Part shown: in pieces, positions 1 through 10,800 of the stretch
How positions within the stretch are numbered: position 1 is the first letter of the stretch
Layout: each line of letters starts with the position of its first letter
Assembly (NCBI GenBank): GCA_903813345.2
Contig: CAIIXF020000002.1
Location: 35,659,926 to 35,687,742 of the forward strand
Origin: Owenia fusiformis
Taxonomy: Eukaryota > Annelida > Polychaeta > Sabellida > Oweniidae
Direction of reading: 5' to 3'
DNA length: 27,817 nucleotides
Program-made: the position numbers and the translations under genes
The notes under the pieces: model-generated
Seen by the model: the letters and a program-made list of their open reading frames with translations, nothing else
Told to the model about the DNA's origin: nothing
The model's database searches: none

Positions 1-344
1 TAAAGACAAATAAAGTTTGTATAATGTATTGTAAATCATTATGTATATCTCAAAACTATAAAACGAAACTATGTGTCAAGGTTTATAGTGGAAGGATATT
101 ATTTTGACAGTCAATGGTCAAATTCTTCCTTTCTCATGCTGTCTTAATGGGCAAGCATTTTTCAAGCTTCAATATTTTCAAAATAGGTTTCATCTTTGTG
201 TGATAGTTTTTCAGGAGTGCAAGTTTTAGATTGCTGCATTTTATTTCTTGACTTATTTCGAAGTTGTTATATTTTTTATTATACCATGGTCAGAGCAATA
301 TCAGGTGTATAATAGCAAGTGATAAATCACATATTTGGGACAGG

Positions 345-465
345 GACTAGAGGGATGATATCAGGGATGATATTGATATCATCCCGGGCAAATTAAAAAA
401 AATTTACATTTTTTCCAAAAATTCATTTTTTCAAAGGGGAAATATTGATATCATCCTTGTGATAT
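345..465. repeat. GGATGATATC-type palindromic repeat
   Basis: Several copies of GGATGATAT and its reverse complement ATATCATCC are packed into about 120 bases, beside A/T-rich spacers. The same word recurs near 13464-13513. It lies in the last visible PAM16 intron. Confidence 0.45.
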
Positions 466-569
466 TCCCCATGTCAAATCCCTCCTGGTGAATATCTACT
501 TTTCATATAATGTCACAATACTTGTATGTAGACTTTTGCATCAACCCAATCATACGAGAGGGCACTTAC

Positions 570-1575
570 TTTTGACTGAAGATAGAATGATCCTCCTTTT
601 TTACGATCATTTACATCAAATAAATGTTTATAGGTCTTTTCTATTTCTTGAATATCTTCTTTTGTTAATTCTTTGCCTCTTTCTAGATTTAGAATCTGCT
701 TAGCTTCCTACAAAATAAACACAATGAACTTAGCTTGTATACGAAAATGCAAATAAAGACTGGCAGTTAACAGATTAACCTACCTTTTTATGACCAACTC
801 ATTTAAGTATGAATGGAATAGTGCCAATTACTATTTATATTTATGAGTTGCCCATAAAATAGTAGGTTAATCCGGTAGCTGACAGCCAAAGCTGAGACTA
901 TACATCATGATGCATACAGTAAGTCCTAGTGAACACCTCTCTCTATTGAACACCTGTCTCTAGTGGACAACTTCCTCTGTACATAATCCACTGTCTTCTG
1001 TATAAATTTCCCTCTCTGTAATTGAACACTATGTTATGGACATAGGTGTTCAACATACACAGGTTTTACTGTAGCTTTGGTCATGCTAGATAACAAATCA
1101 TATAGTATACAAAAAAGACAAAAGTCATTTCATTTAATTTTTTAAAGAATAACTCCGGAAATCTTGTCAAAGATGAGCTTTCTAAGCAATATAGCAAATA
1201 TTGCACAAGAATAATGAAAGTAAACAGTACTGTACTGTTATTTTTGTATATACATAATTTGACAGAAATATCTGTTTTATCTCATGGGTATAGGCCCATT
1301 AGACCCACTTCTGGTGGTGACATTATAAAAAGGACTGATTAAACCTTGTTCAAAAAATTAATTAATGAATTTAATCATGTGTACTCCCATCTTACCTCTA
1401 ATGTCATCCCTAAGTAAGTATCTTTAGCTGCTGATTTAGAGCTATCACCTCCAGATGTAGATCTCCTGGCCTCCGCAGCTTGTTGACTTGTTCTGATTTC
1501 CTGCCTTACAGCTCTAGCTAGAGCTCTCCCTACTATCTGGACCCCCGTCACCACAATCTGCGCTATATATTTAGG
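570..1575 (-). CDS. PAM16: PAM16/Magmas (TIM16), mitochondrial import motor J-like subunit, partial
   Basis: Two coding exons on the minus strand are recognised: 1575-1396 (60 codons) and 707-570 (46 codons). Both are phase 0, with good acceptors (TTTTCCAG, TTTTGTAG) and donors (GTAAGA, GTAAGT). The first encodes the hydrophobic N-terminus ([20 protein letters not shown]) and an Ala/Ser-rich linker. The second encodes the degenerate J domain, with [20 protein letters not shown] matching the family hallmark, in which the DnaJ HPD motif is absent. In the family, Pam16 pairs with Pam14/DNAJC19 at the TIM23 channel on the matrix side and restrains stimulation of mtHsp70. The last exon, normally beginning near VVRAKERLDEEL, is not found and must lie left of the window. 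The start codon is also not in these exons; the reading frame is open directly from the acceptor, so a tiny upstream exon supplying ATG is expected. Confidence 0.93.
917..1071. mobile_element. Small TA-flanked inverted-repeat element (CAGTAA...GGTTTTACTG)
   Basis: The 155-bp unit begins CAGTAAGTCCTAGTGAACAC and ends with GGTTTTACTG, and is bounded by TA at 915-916 and 1072-1073. Repeats of TGAACACCT/AGGTGTTCA run inside. The ends and TA duplication resemble non-autonomous pogo/Tc1-mariner elements. A second member lies at 10499-10606 and a partial one near 22314-22355. It sits in a PAM16 intron. Confidence 0.6.
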
Positions 1576-3570
1576 CTGGAAAAGATTTAGTTAAAATGTT
1601 TGTATATTAAAAAAGTCAAGAACATCTACAGGGTGAGCCAAAAAGGGTAACACAAACAGCTGTATGTAAATAACTCAATCATTCAGCAAGGCACGATTAA
1701 ACCTTCTTCAGTGTTCTTTCAATTCTACTAAGATCAATATACCTAATGGTCACAATTTTGTGGCCATTAAGAAAACATGCGCCAAATGTGTCACACTCAC
1801 AAACATAACTCCTGCCAGATTTTTATCTGTGAAGCTAATATCTACACTAACAACTCTTGAATTGAAACAAGGGACCAGAAGGAAGATGAGACTGATTACA
1901 CAAGATTGGAGGTTGCTTTAAAATGTAAAATGTAAGAAGTTTAAACTGAAATAAAATAAATACTACAAAAAAAAAAAGATTTGTCTGCTCGCGTAGTGAA
2001 AAACTTTGCCCGAAAGGTTCAGCCAGTATTTTACAGCGTGTTTTGTAAAATTGCCATAAAATCTTGACTATTGAGGATAGACCAATGAAACTTTGTAGGT
2101 CTAGCCTAAAGAATATTGAACATGGTTTGATTGTGCTGAATTAGTTATTATTAAACTTTGTTTGGGTTACATTTTTGGATCACCCAGTAGATCCACAATA
2201 TGCAAAAGGCTAAGATATGAAATAAAACATTTTGAGCTCTTGATAAAGTAGAGCTTTGAGAGCATGCAATAAACTTTCTTTTCATGAGGCCAAGTCAAAT
2301 GAACACAGTGGGTACTGTATCTGTCAAACTTGATCAATATAAAAAATCAAAGTTTTAAGATTTTTCACAATAGACATAAGTTTGTATTTATACCAAAAAT
2401 GATGGTCATTGGACATCTTTCAGGTTTTATAGCATTGTTGGATCTATGATAACTTCCACAATGACTATATGTACATGTAGGTCAATAGAAATATGGCAGT
2501 TAGTGGTTTGTGTATTTATATCTTCTATTTGATAAATAGACATAGGAACATGTATAAAAAATTGAGTTGAGTGGTCTAAGAGTAAGAAAAGAGATTAGTT
2601 GGTTATCAAGAAAACAATCTTATTGTATCATGGTTGTTTTCAATAGTTTAAGGTCAGGGTGCATGATGGGAAATTTTCTGCATTCCTCAATTGAGTCACA
2701 TGTTATTTTTCAAACAAGAATCACTCCTTCCCTTCATTGTCTATATCTTCCAGTTTTGCACAAAGAGTGCACTTATGTGCCTAGAAAAGACTTGTGAGAA
2801 GAATGTTTTGATAAAGGTTATAAAAAACAAGAAAATTCAGTGAAAAAAATCAGAAAATTTTCAGAAATTTTTTTCAATGAATTTTCTCATTTTTTATACA
2901 TTTTACAAAACAAACCTTCTCACAAGGCTTTTCTAGGCACAGAAGTGCACTTTTTGTGCAAACTTGGAAGATGTAGACAAAGTGGGGAAGGAGTTATTCA
3001 TGTTTGAAAAATAACATGTGACTCAATTGGGGAATGCAGAAAATTTCCCAACATGCACCCTGTCCTTAAAGCTTTTGTTTACCAATTATCACAAACAAGT
3101 CAGATCGATCCATTGTTTGACTTTTGTGCATATAAATTAAATCTCAGACCACATTTAACCATTTGTGACAAGTACATCTACTGGCATTATCTTACTTTAA
3201 TAACTAATTAAGTTTTTTAATGATTTCAGTCGGGGCAATCCCCCTCAGATTTTGAAAGAGGGTCAAGGGTCGTTACACCACCAAATCTCTGGGGAACTCA
3301 ACATGATTTTTAATCCTGGGGCTATGGAAAGAATACTATCATCTCTGAAAGCTTCATCCCTGTGATTATATTAGTTCTACGGGAACACTACAGAAATCAC
3401 AGGGGGATAGATCTTATAATCTACACTGTTCTTTGGTTGTAAAAAAAATTTAGAAAGCTCAGCGCTCTAAAAAGAAAAGAATAGAAAATAGTAGATCTGA
3501 ATAGCTCACTGTGATTGAAATCAAGTAAACATTTATTGTTATTAAATCATATTCAGAAGTCAGTTGAAAT
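1576..3570. other. PAM16 intron 1, largely non-coding
   Basis: No exon is supported here apart from the flanking PAM16 exon ends. The stretch holds the large fold-back repeat at 2648-3070. The rest is AT-rich sequence in which open frames are short and lack codon-like composition. Confidence 0.5.
2648..3070. repeat. Long fold-back (inverted) repeat, arms about 163 bp
   Basis: The left arm 2648-2810 (starting near AAGGTCAGGGTGCATGATGG) is repeated in reverse complement at 2906-3070 (ending near ACATGCACCCTGTCCTT). The two diverge at scattered bases. The loop of about 95 bp is A/T-rich and itself palindromic (GAAAATTC/GAATTTTC). The open frame at 2567-2797 lies inside the left arm and is not considered a gene. 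In a PAM16 pre-mRNA it would form a long RNA hairpin. Confidence 0.75.
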
Positions 3571-4303
3571 GTTGAGACATGCGCAGAGCTCTATTTAGTG
3601 ATATTTTCATTTCAAATATGGCGGCCAATCCGATGTCTGACGACCCTTACAAAGAATCTAGGCAGTGTGTCCTCCTGTGAAATTACAAGTGGAATTTAGT
3701 AGTTGTTTTGTGTTTTATTATCATTCTGCATCGCAATTCTATGTGATGTGGTGTTGAAATGTCAGCAGAAATACATATCCATACGATAATTGAGCGAATC
3801 AGATAACAGATTTTTCGAAAACCCGTCTCGTGCTAAGAGTGTAAAAACTTGTATTAACATGCTCATAAGTGCCAATGCGCACATCAATGTCAAGCTAAAT
3901 CAATGCTGTGTCTAAAACACGTACCTGATCTACTCAAAACAGCTTGTCATTCACGTATACACGCTTAGCAAACACGGCGAAATGATCTGAATCTTGGAAT
4001 TTCGTTCGAGAGCTAGTAATGTTTGCTCCGGTCTTCGTCATAAGTGTTCATCAGACTTCACGCATGCTCAGGAGAAAAACCATCAACCAATAACGTTTAT
4101 AAATCAATTTTGCGCATGCGCCTTACAACGGTAAAGAAATTCGTATTTATAAACGAACCACTTTGAGATAACCCGATATCAGTCGGAGAAATCTGACGAT
4201 CTACGAAACTCACTTCAAAAAATCAAATGCAGACTGACGGCGTATTCTACTATGTTTGGATCTAAGATTTTCAGTATAGATAAAGTCTTATCTTTCGAAT
4301 GAG

Positions 4304-4743
4304 GTAAGTCTCTAGTTCGAAAGACAATCGTATCAACTTGAACAAAAGTTGAGTTTTGACGAAAAATTTTAACATGCGCAGAAGTCACATTTTCGTTTTA
4401 CCATATTCACTGAAGTCATTGCCTCATAGAGTGAAACGTGTATATAAACATGTCATTGTCAACCAGTTAAAATCATGTGGGCGATAATAGAGTAAAATGT
4501 GACGAAATTCAAGTTCAAACGTCTTACAGAAAATCGGAAATGGGGAATAATATGAGAAAGATTACAAAACCACTGCAAAATATGACCTTCACATCTGTAC
4601 TTCATCATGCAATCTATTTGTTCCTAAAAATACTTATAAAAAGAGTATTTACCAGCATTACGAAAAATGACTTTTTAGTCTTTTATTGCGCATCCACTTC
4701 TGCGCAACTTGCACAACTGCTTCCGGTCGGTATTTCTTTCCAG
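4304..4743 (+). other. LRRC59: Candidate 5'-UTR intron of LRRC59
   Basis: A strong donor (GAG then GTAAGT at 4304) and a strong acceptor with a pyrimidine tract (TTTCTTTCCAG ending 4743) lie just upstream of the LRRC59 start codon. Splicing would join a non-coding first exon ending at 4303 to 4744-4899. This is inferred from splice signals only. Confidence 0.35.
4402..4419 (-). other. PAM16: Candidate PAM16 start-codon exon end (ATG then GTAAAA donor)
   Basis: PAM16 exon 2 starts in phase 0 with CCT AAA TAT, where the family has M-A-K-Y, so the preceding exon should end with or soon after ATG. On the minus strand the only plausible ATG directly followed by a GT donor between 1576 and 4810 is at 4404-4402 (ATG, then GTAAAA). 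An in-frame ATG also occurs five codons earlier, at 4419-4417. The donor is weak, so this is a tentative placement. A different exon further away would be equally compatible with the sequence. Confidence 0.25.
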
Positions 4744-4809
4744 ATTTTTGTTAGTTTTTGCAAGATTGTAGTGTATTTAGAATATAAGTGAAGTAGACAT
4801 CACATCAAA

Positions 4810-7800
4810 ATGCCTAAGGACAGTATCCGCGATAATCTGGAGGGAAATGAACTGGACTTGAGTCTCAGTAACCTCACAGTAGTACCTGTGAAAGAAATGG
4901 TAAGAATTAATTCAAATTATCGCCCACTTTGAGTTTGAATTTTTATCAGGGGGGGGGGGATTTCCCAAAGATCACCTTTATTGGCACGTTCGATAACCTC
5001 ATTTGCCATTGAAATGGATCTCTCAATGTTTGCTTGTGTTTTATGAGTATTCTCTGAAAGTTTGGATCGAGTAACTTCAATAGTATTACCGTGGTTTTGA
5101 AATGTACTGATGTAGGCATAAATCTGAAATAAACACCATTTCAACGATTTCAAATTTTACTTTGAGCATGCGGCACTGAGAAAACACGAGCTCAAGATTG
5201 TCCACGTGATCACATCATGCAATTTGATTGGAAATTGTATAATTGGGAATCCCCCAATACGATAGAATCTGAAAGAATCATGGGAGCTTCTCACTTTTTC
5301 TGAATTTTTATGTTGTTCCATGAGTGTAGTGTACGGTAACGGCATATGTTGGCATTGGATATCGTGGATGATGGCAAGATTCTTTTGTAATAGAATCAGA
5401 AGCTCAATAACTATTCCCCAAGATGAGACACTGATTCTTGTTCCGGGATGATGTGTGTCCAAATACCATTGTAATGCTGACGTCAAATTTCTGAAATCAC
5501 GGAAGAACCTTCAGATTTTGACAGAAACTCTCCCGTTGATAAAACATCACTATTTTGGTATCTTACAAATGCAGGATTGTTTATATACCATTTATGTTGC
5601 ATATCATGTTAGTATTCTATAAAGTGCTAAATGTATGGGAGCACTGAGTTTAAAATAAAATAACTTCTGGTAAGTGGACACTAAGTATATTACATGGCTG
5701 TCAATGTGAATTGTTGAAAAACACCTAGACCTCTCAACTAGATATCTAGTTCTGGTAAAGTGCACTAGACATATCGAAATTGCAATATGTACATGTACCA
5801 CAAATACCTTTGTTTTGAATATTAATCTGTCAAATAGCAAAATTGAAATTGAGTGTTAGGAATACCATATGTTTTGAAAATATGTATCTGATGGAGAACT
5901 TGGAGCAAAAAAGATATTGCAAAATTCTTTCAGAAATCTACCATCAACTCAATGATATCCTTTTTGCAAAAAAAGACTTTTATGTCACCACCAAAAAGTG
6001 ATGACATACTAGTATAGTATTGTTATGGCCTCCTTTTGTTTCGGCGACTGTAACAAATTCTTACAACTTCCAATTACTTTTAGACTGACTTCAATTCTTT
6101 CAAAATCATCTACAAGTTTACTGAAGTTCAAATCTGACTTTAGATTCAAGGTTTGACCTTCAATGACCTTCCCAAGGTCAAAAAAGGTATTTTTTCAACT
6201 CGCTTCAAATTGACCAATTTTTTTTCAAAATCATCTACAAGTTCTCAAAAGATCAAATCTGACTATAGATTTAAGATTTGACCTTCAACGACCTTCTCAA
6301 GGTCAAAAAGAATTGACCTTCTCAAGGTCAAAAAAGTATTTTTTCAACTTGCTCCAATTTGACCAAAGTTTTTGAAAAAAACATCTTCAGGTTCTCAGAA
6401 TGTCAAATCTGACTATAGATTTAAGATTTGACCTTCAATGACCTATTAAAGGTCAAAAACGGTTAAAAGGTCTTTGCTTCAAATTGACCATTTTTATTTT
6501 CAAAACCATCTACAAGTTCTCAAAAGTTAAAATCCGACTATAGATTTGAGATTTGACCTTTAACAACCTTCTCAAGATTCATAATATTGTGAGCAACTAG
6601 GTGGTGACATTTTGTCATATTAATACCTTGTTTGAAATGAGATATGCGTACTTGTATTGAACAATTTTGGGAAACAAATGAAATCGATATAGAAAAATTT
6701 ATATCACAGGTTACAAAGCTTGAGCTTCAGTATCATTGGGGCTTCACTTGACTGAAGTTCTATTTATGTTTCTACTTTCAGTTACAACTTAGAAAGGCAA
6801 CACACATAGATATGTCCTGTAATCTTCTGTCAGTGATTCCTGTAAGTATGATGTCCTCATATTTCATAGAGCATCAAAATGTCCTCATCTTCTGCTGTTT
6901 TGTCAATACATGTACATAAATAATGCCAAAATGATTTCTCTACACTGCATGTAAATAATCTGGTATATATATGTACATTTGTATTATTATTCGCTAACAT
7001 TTACCTTCACATAATTTTAATGCTCTGCCTCTCATGATGATATTGTCTGACCTTCACAAGCATTTCAATATTTTATACTCTTTTGAACAGTAAATATTGT
7101 GTTGAATATTGAATGAAAGTAAAGGTCGATTTATTATCCCACTGAACAAAGTTCGATTTGATTCAAATTTTATAATTATACTTATGCCATTTTGGGGTAT
7201 GCTACCTCTGCTAAAGAAGGAATTTTCAATATGGCCGATTAATTCAAAATGCCCACCATTTTTCATTAAAAATTTAATCTTTGCTAACTCAAATACTAGT
7301 TGACGGATTTGGTTCAAGTTTAATGTGCTGATGCCTTGGGACAAAGGTGCTACCTTTAAGAAGAGATTTTCAAAATATCAAAATACAGTGTAGTGGCCTT
7401 TTTTCATTGAAAAAATTATCTGTGATAACTCAAATACCAGTGAACGGATTTGGTTCAAATTTTATCTGATGCTGTTCTAGGGAAAAAGTAGATTTGTTCA
7501 AGAAAGAATTTTCAAGATGGCAGCTGAATTTTAAAAAAATGTAATCTTTGATAACTCAAATAGCATGCAGTGAATGGATTTTTTTCATATTTTATATACT
7601 GATGCCTAGGGACACAGTAGCTCTGTTCGAGAAAGATTTTCAAAATGCCGGCTGAATTTCAAAATGGCTACCATTTTTAAAAGGAATGTTATCTTTGATA
7701 ACTCAAATGCTAATTGACAGATATGGTTTATATTTTATAAGTTGATAAACAAGTTCTGCTCAAGAAGGAATTTTTAAGATGGCTAATAATAATCGAAATA

Positions 7801-10800
7801 TGTTTTGTTCTTATAGGATGACTTTGTTAAGATGGAGTGGATTGTGAAGTTGGATTTGAGCAAGAATAATATCACTAGGCTACCTGAAGATATAGGCAAC
7901 TTACAGAAACTACAGCATCTGGATTTGTTTAAGAATAAACTCCAGGTATATTGATTGTCAGTAAGGCCATTCAAAGTGAAATATGTTTACTGTCCTATTC
8001 CTTCAAAGACTGAGGCGAAGGACTAGGTATGTGTATATTAATTCAAAAGCCATTCAAAGTGAAATATATGTGTATTGTCATATTCTTTCAAAGACGGAGG
8101 CAAAGGACAATGTATATTAATATGAAATATATGTTTCTCATCATCTCCATTCAAAGACTGAGGCAAAACATCAGGTCTTTTTATGATGAGAAATATATGA
8201 TCAATGCCCCCTTCCTCCAAGATTGAGGCAAAGGATCAGGTATTTTGTTTTGGAAAACAAATGAATAAAATATTTTGAAATGCCTAGATAATGTACTTGC
8301 AATGAGTCTGTCTGAGGAGAATTTAAAAATGACATTTATTTTTTAGGCCCTCCCAGTAAGCATGTGTCACCTTAAAAGTCTGAAATGGCTGGATGTGAAA
8401 GACAACCCCCTTGATGAGACTATGAAGAAAGTTTCTGGAGACTGTTTAGATGATTTACAGTGCAAGACATGTGCTAAGAGGGTAGGTTATCGGCAGAGTT
8501 CAAAATTGCATATGCCGATTATAACAATCCTCTATACAAATTAAGAATTTTGGCTGCAGAGATTACCTTTTTATGTCACCACCAAATGTGTAACATATTG
8601 TTATAGTCTCACTTTTTTGTGGAAGGTGTTTGACAGTTGGTGTTAGCCATTCGGCGGTTTGTGTTCGGTGTCTGTAACAAATGGCAGGTGGTGGCATTTT
8701 GGTTTAAAGTCTGGTTTAAAAGCATTCCTATAGATTACAATAAATAATTTCTTAATGTTACAACAACAATGAAAACTTGTGGGTGCATGATTACCTTAAT
8801 GAATAACTTTAGAATCTTACTCATCTTGCTTGCTTGTTTAGACAAGGGTTCCACACTTAGGTTCAAGACATTCAGAGGTGGAGCCACTAGCTAGGATTTA
8901 AAATTAGGGGAGGCAGCGCATAGCAAATTTAAAATATATGAGTTTTGAAGAGTTTCACTTATGTGGAGATGTTCCACTTTCAGAGGTGTTTTTTAACAGG
9001 TTTTACCTTATCATGTAATGATGTTTAATTGCTGTACTTGTCTGCAATGTAGGTAGTTGCAGGCCTGTAGCCAGCTTTTGCCAATAGTACAGGCCCAAGG
9101 TCCAATATTTCACTATTTTGCCCGCAGAAATGATGTTATTACTATTATTACCACCGTTAATGACCAGGGCTGAAATAGCAAATTTGAAATAGAAAATCTT
9201 ACGCACTGAACGATATCACTTTTCCCGGGAAACATAGCCGGGCGGATAATGTCATTATTGCCCAACTAAAGTCATTAACGCCCGACACAATATTGCTCAC
9301 GTCAATATAGCAATTTAAATGCCTTCTCAACTAGTACTAAAACCCCTAGAACAGGCCCTGCAAGGTGGTAATAATGGGCGTTGAACATTTGACAACTTAA
9401 ATCACATGAAAAGTGTCCAGAAGTACAGAATGGTGAAAGACTGCATGATTTTGCAAGATTTTTTGGCTGTGGGGTGGGGAGTTTTCGAAGACCCCTTGAG
9501 CCCCACCCCCCTGGCTATGGGCCTGAGATGCTCCGAGTGTTATTGTGTAGTGATGTAAAATGTGATTTTCTCTCGTAGGTGGTTGTATTCATGAAGGATG
9601 TGCAGTCAGAGCAGGAGAGGAAACGACAGAAAAGGTTACAGGAACAAAGAGGTAACTGTTAACATTTGTTCATCAACATTATTATTAATTTAAATCTATT
9701 TTTGGTGAATACCGGTACATCTTTCACAAGTGATATTCCATGAAGCCCGGAAGAGTCTAGTGGAATATCATCTTGGGAAAGTGTCAAAGGTATTCACCAA
9801 AAATAGAATTGAATATTTGTTTTATTATTCACTGTTGTATTCCTCACTACATTAATGGAATAACAAACTATTGATGTCTAATTAATCATAGCAATGTACT
9901 CCCTGGGATATATTAAAATTAAAATTACACTTGACTAAGTCGTTACTGGTGGATATCGTTTGATATTCAATGGAAGTCATGTGACTTTTTTTTAATATCG
10001 CTTGTTATTTTGTGGACCATGGACCAATCAGAGAGTGAGGAATATGACAGTGATAATAATATTATATATGTGATTTATTTTTGTGTCACTTGCAGAAGTG
10101 GTGACATATTGTTATATTCTCCAATTTTTTTGTGGATGGCGGTTGGTGTTCAGCGTTTGATGGTCTGATCTGTAATTGGTATCTGTAACAAATGGCAGGT
10201 CCTTGTTTTAGTTTAAGACGTGCTTTATTATAATGTTCTTCATCCAGGAATCCCAGTCATATGTTTTTAAAGATAAACCAAATGATAAATTGTATTTGCA
10301 GAACTAGACGAAAAAAAGAAAATAGAAGATGAGAAACTAAGACAACAGAAAAAGTTAGAAAAGGCAGCTGAAAAAGAACGCAAACGTAAAATTTTCCTTG
10401 AGGAACAAGAAAGGAAGCGCCAGGAAGAACTTGAGGCTGCAACTGACCAATACCATGATGCAAATGGTAACAATTTGAAAATACTGTAAAAATTTGTACA
10501 GTAAACCTATTAAGTGGAACACCTCTGCAAGAGGAACACCTCCATAAGGGGATGTAAAACACTATTCTGAGGTACCAAAGGTGTTCCACTCGCAATGGTT
10601 TTACTGTAAAACCTAATTCAAATAACAAGTTTTTTTATGAATCTTGTCATTGCAATTCCAGGAAAACAGGGCATTTGCCTTCATTGAATTCACATGATAG
10701 AGCTGATTAACTTGAAGGCAGCCATCTTGTTTTCTGGTGGCCATTTCAGAGGATTTTTGATAAATCTTGACGTTGCAATTCCTTCTAGAAAAATATGAAA

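Larger units (their letters stand above)
3570..4809. promoter_or_regulatory. Probable bidirectional promoter region of PAM16 (-) and LRRC59 (+)
   Basis: Between the 5' ends of the two divergent genes lie a palindromic NRF-1-type site (TGCGCATGCGC, 4111-4121) and further ATGCGCA half-sites (3579-3585, 4374-4380). There is also a YY1-type core element on the minus strand (GCCGCCATATTTG, 3625-3613) and a CCAAT box near 4087-4091. NRF-1 and YY1 sites are typical of nuclear genes for mitochondrial proteins, which fits PAM16. Actual start sites cannot be read from sequence. Confidence 0.5.

Noticed and set aside
488-703. 71-codon plus-strand open frame
   Set aside because: It is the antisense shadow of the PAM16 J-domain exon (707-570), which has splice sites and family residues on the minus strand.
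4477-4791. 104-codon plus-strand open frame ending just before the LRRC59 ATG
   Set aside because: It starts with GTG, shows no domain and random-like composition, and spans the likely LRRC59 5'-UTR intron acceptor.
7054-7344. Overlapping open frames on both strands
   Set aside because: They fall in the degenerate tandem repeat of LRRC59 intron 2.
8029-8226. Open frames on both strands in LRRC59 intron 3
   Set aside because: They are by-products of the local tandem repeat; no splice or domain support.
10257-10628. Minus-strand open frames opposite LRRC59 exon 6
   Set aside because: They arise because the Lys/Glu-rich coiled-coil exon reads as Phe/Leu/Ser-rich on the other strand.
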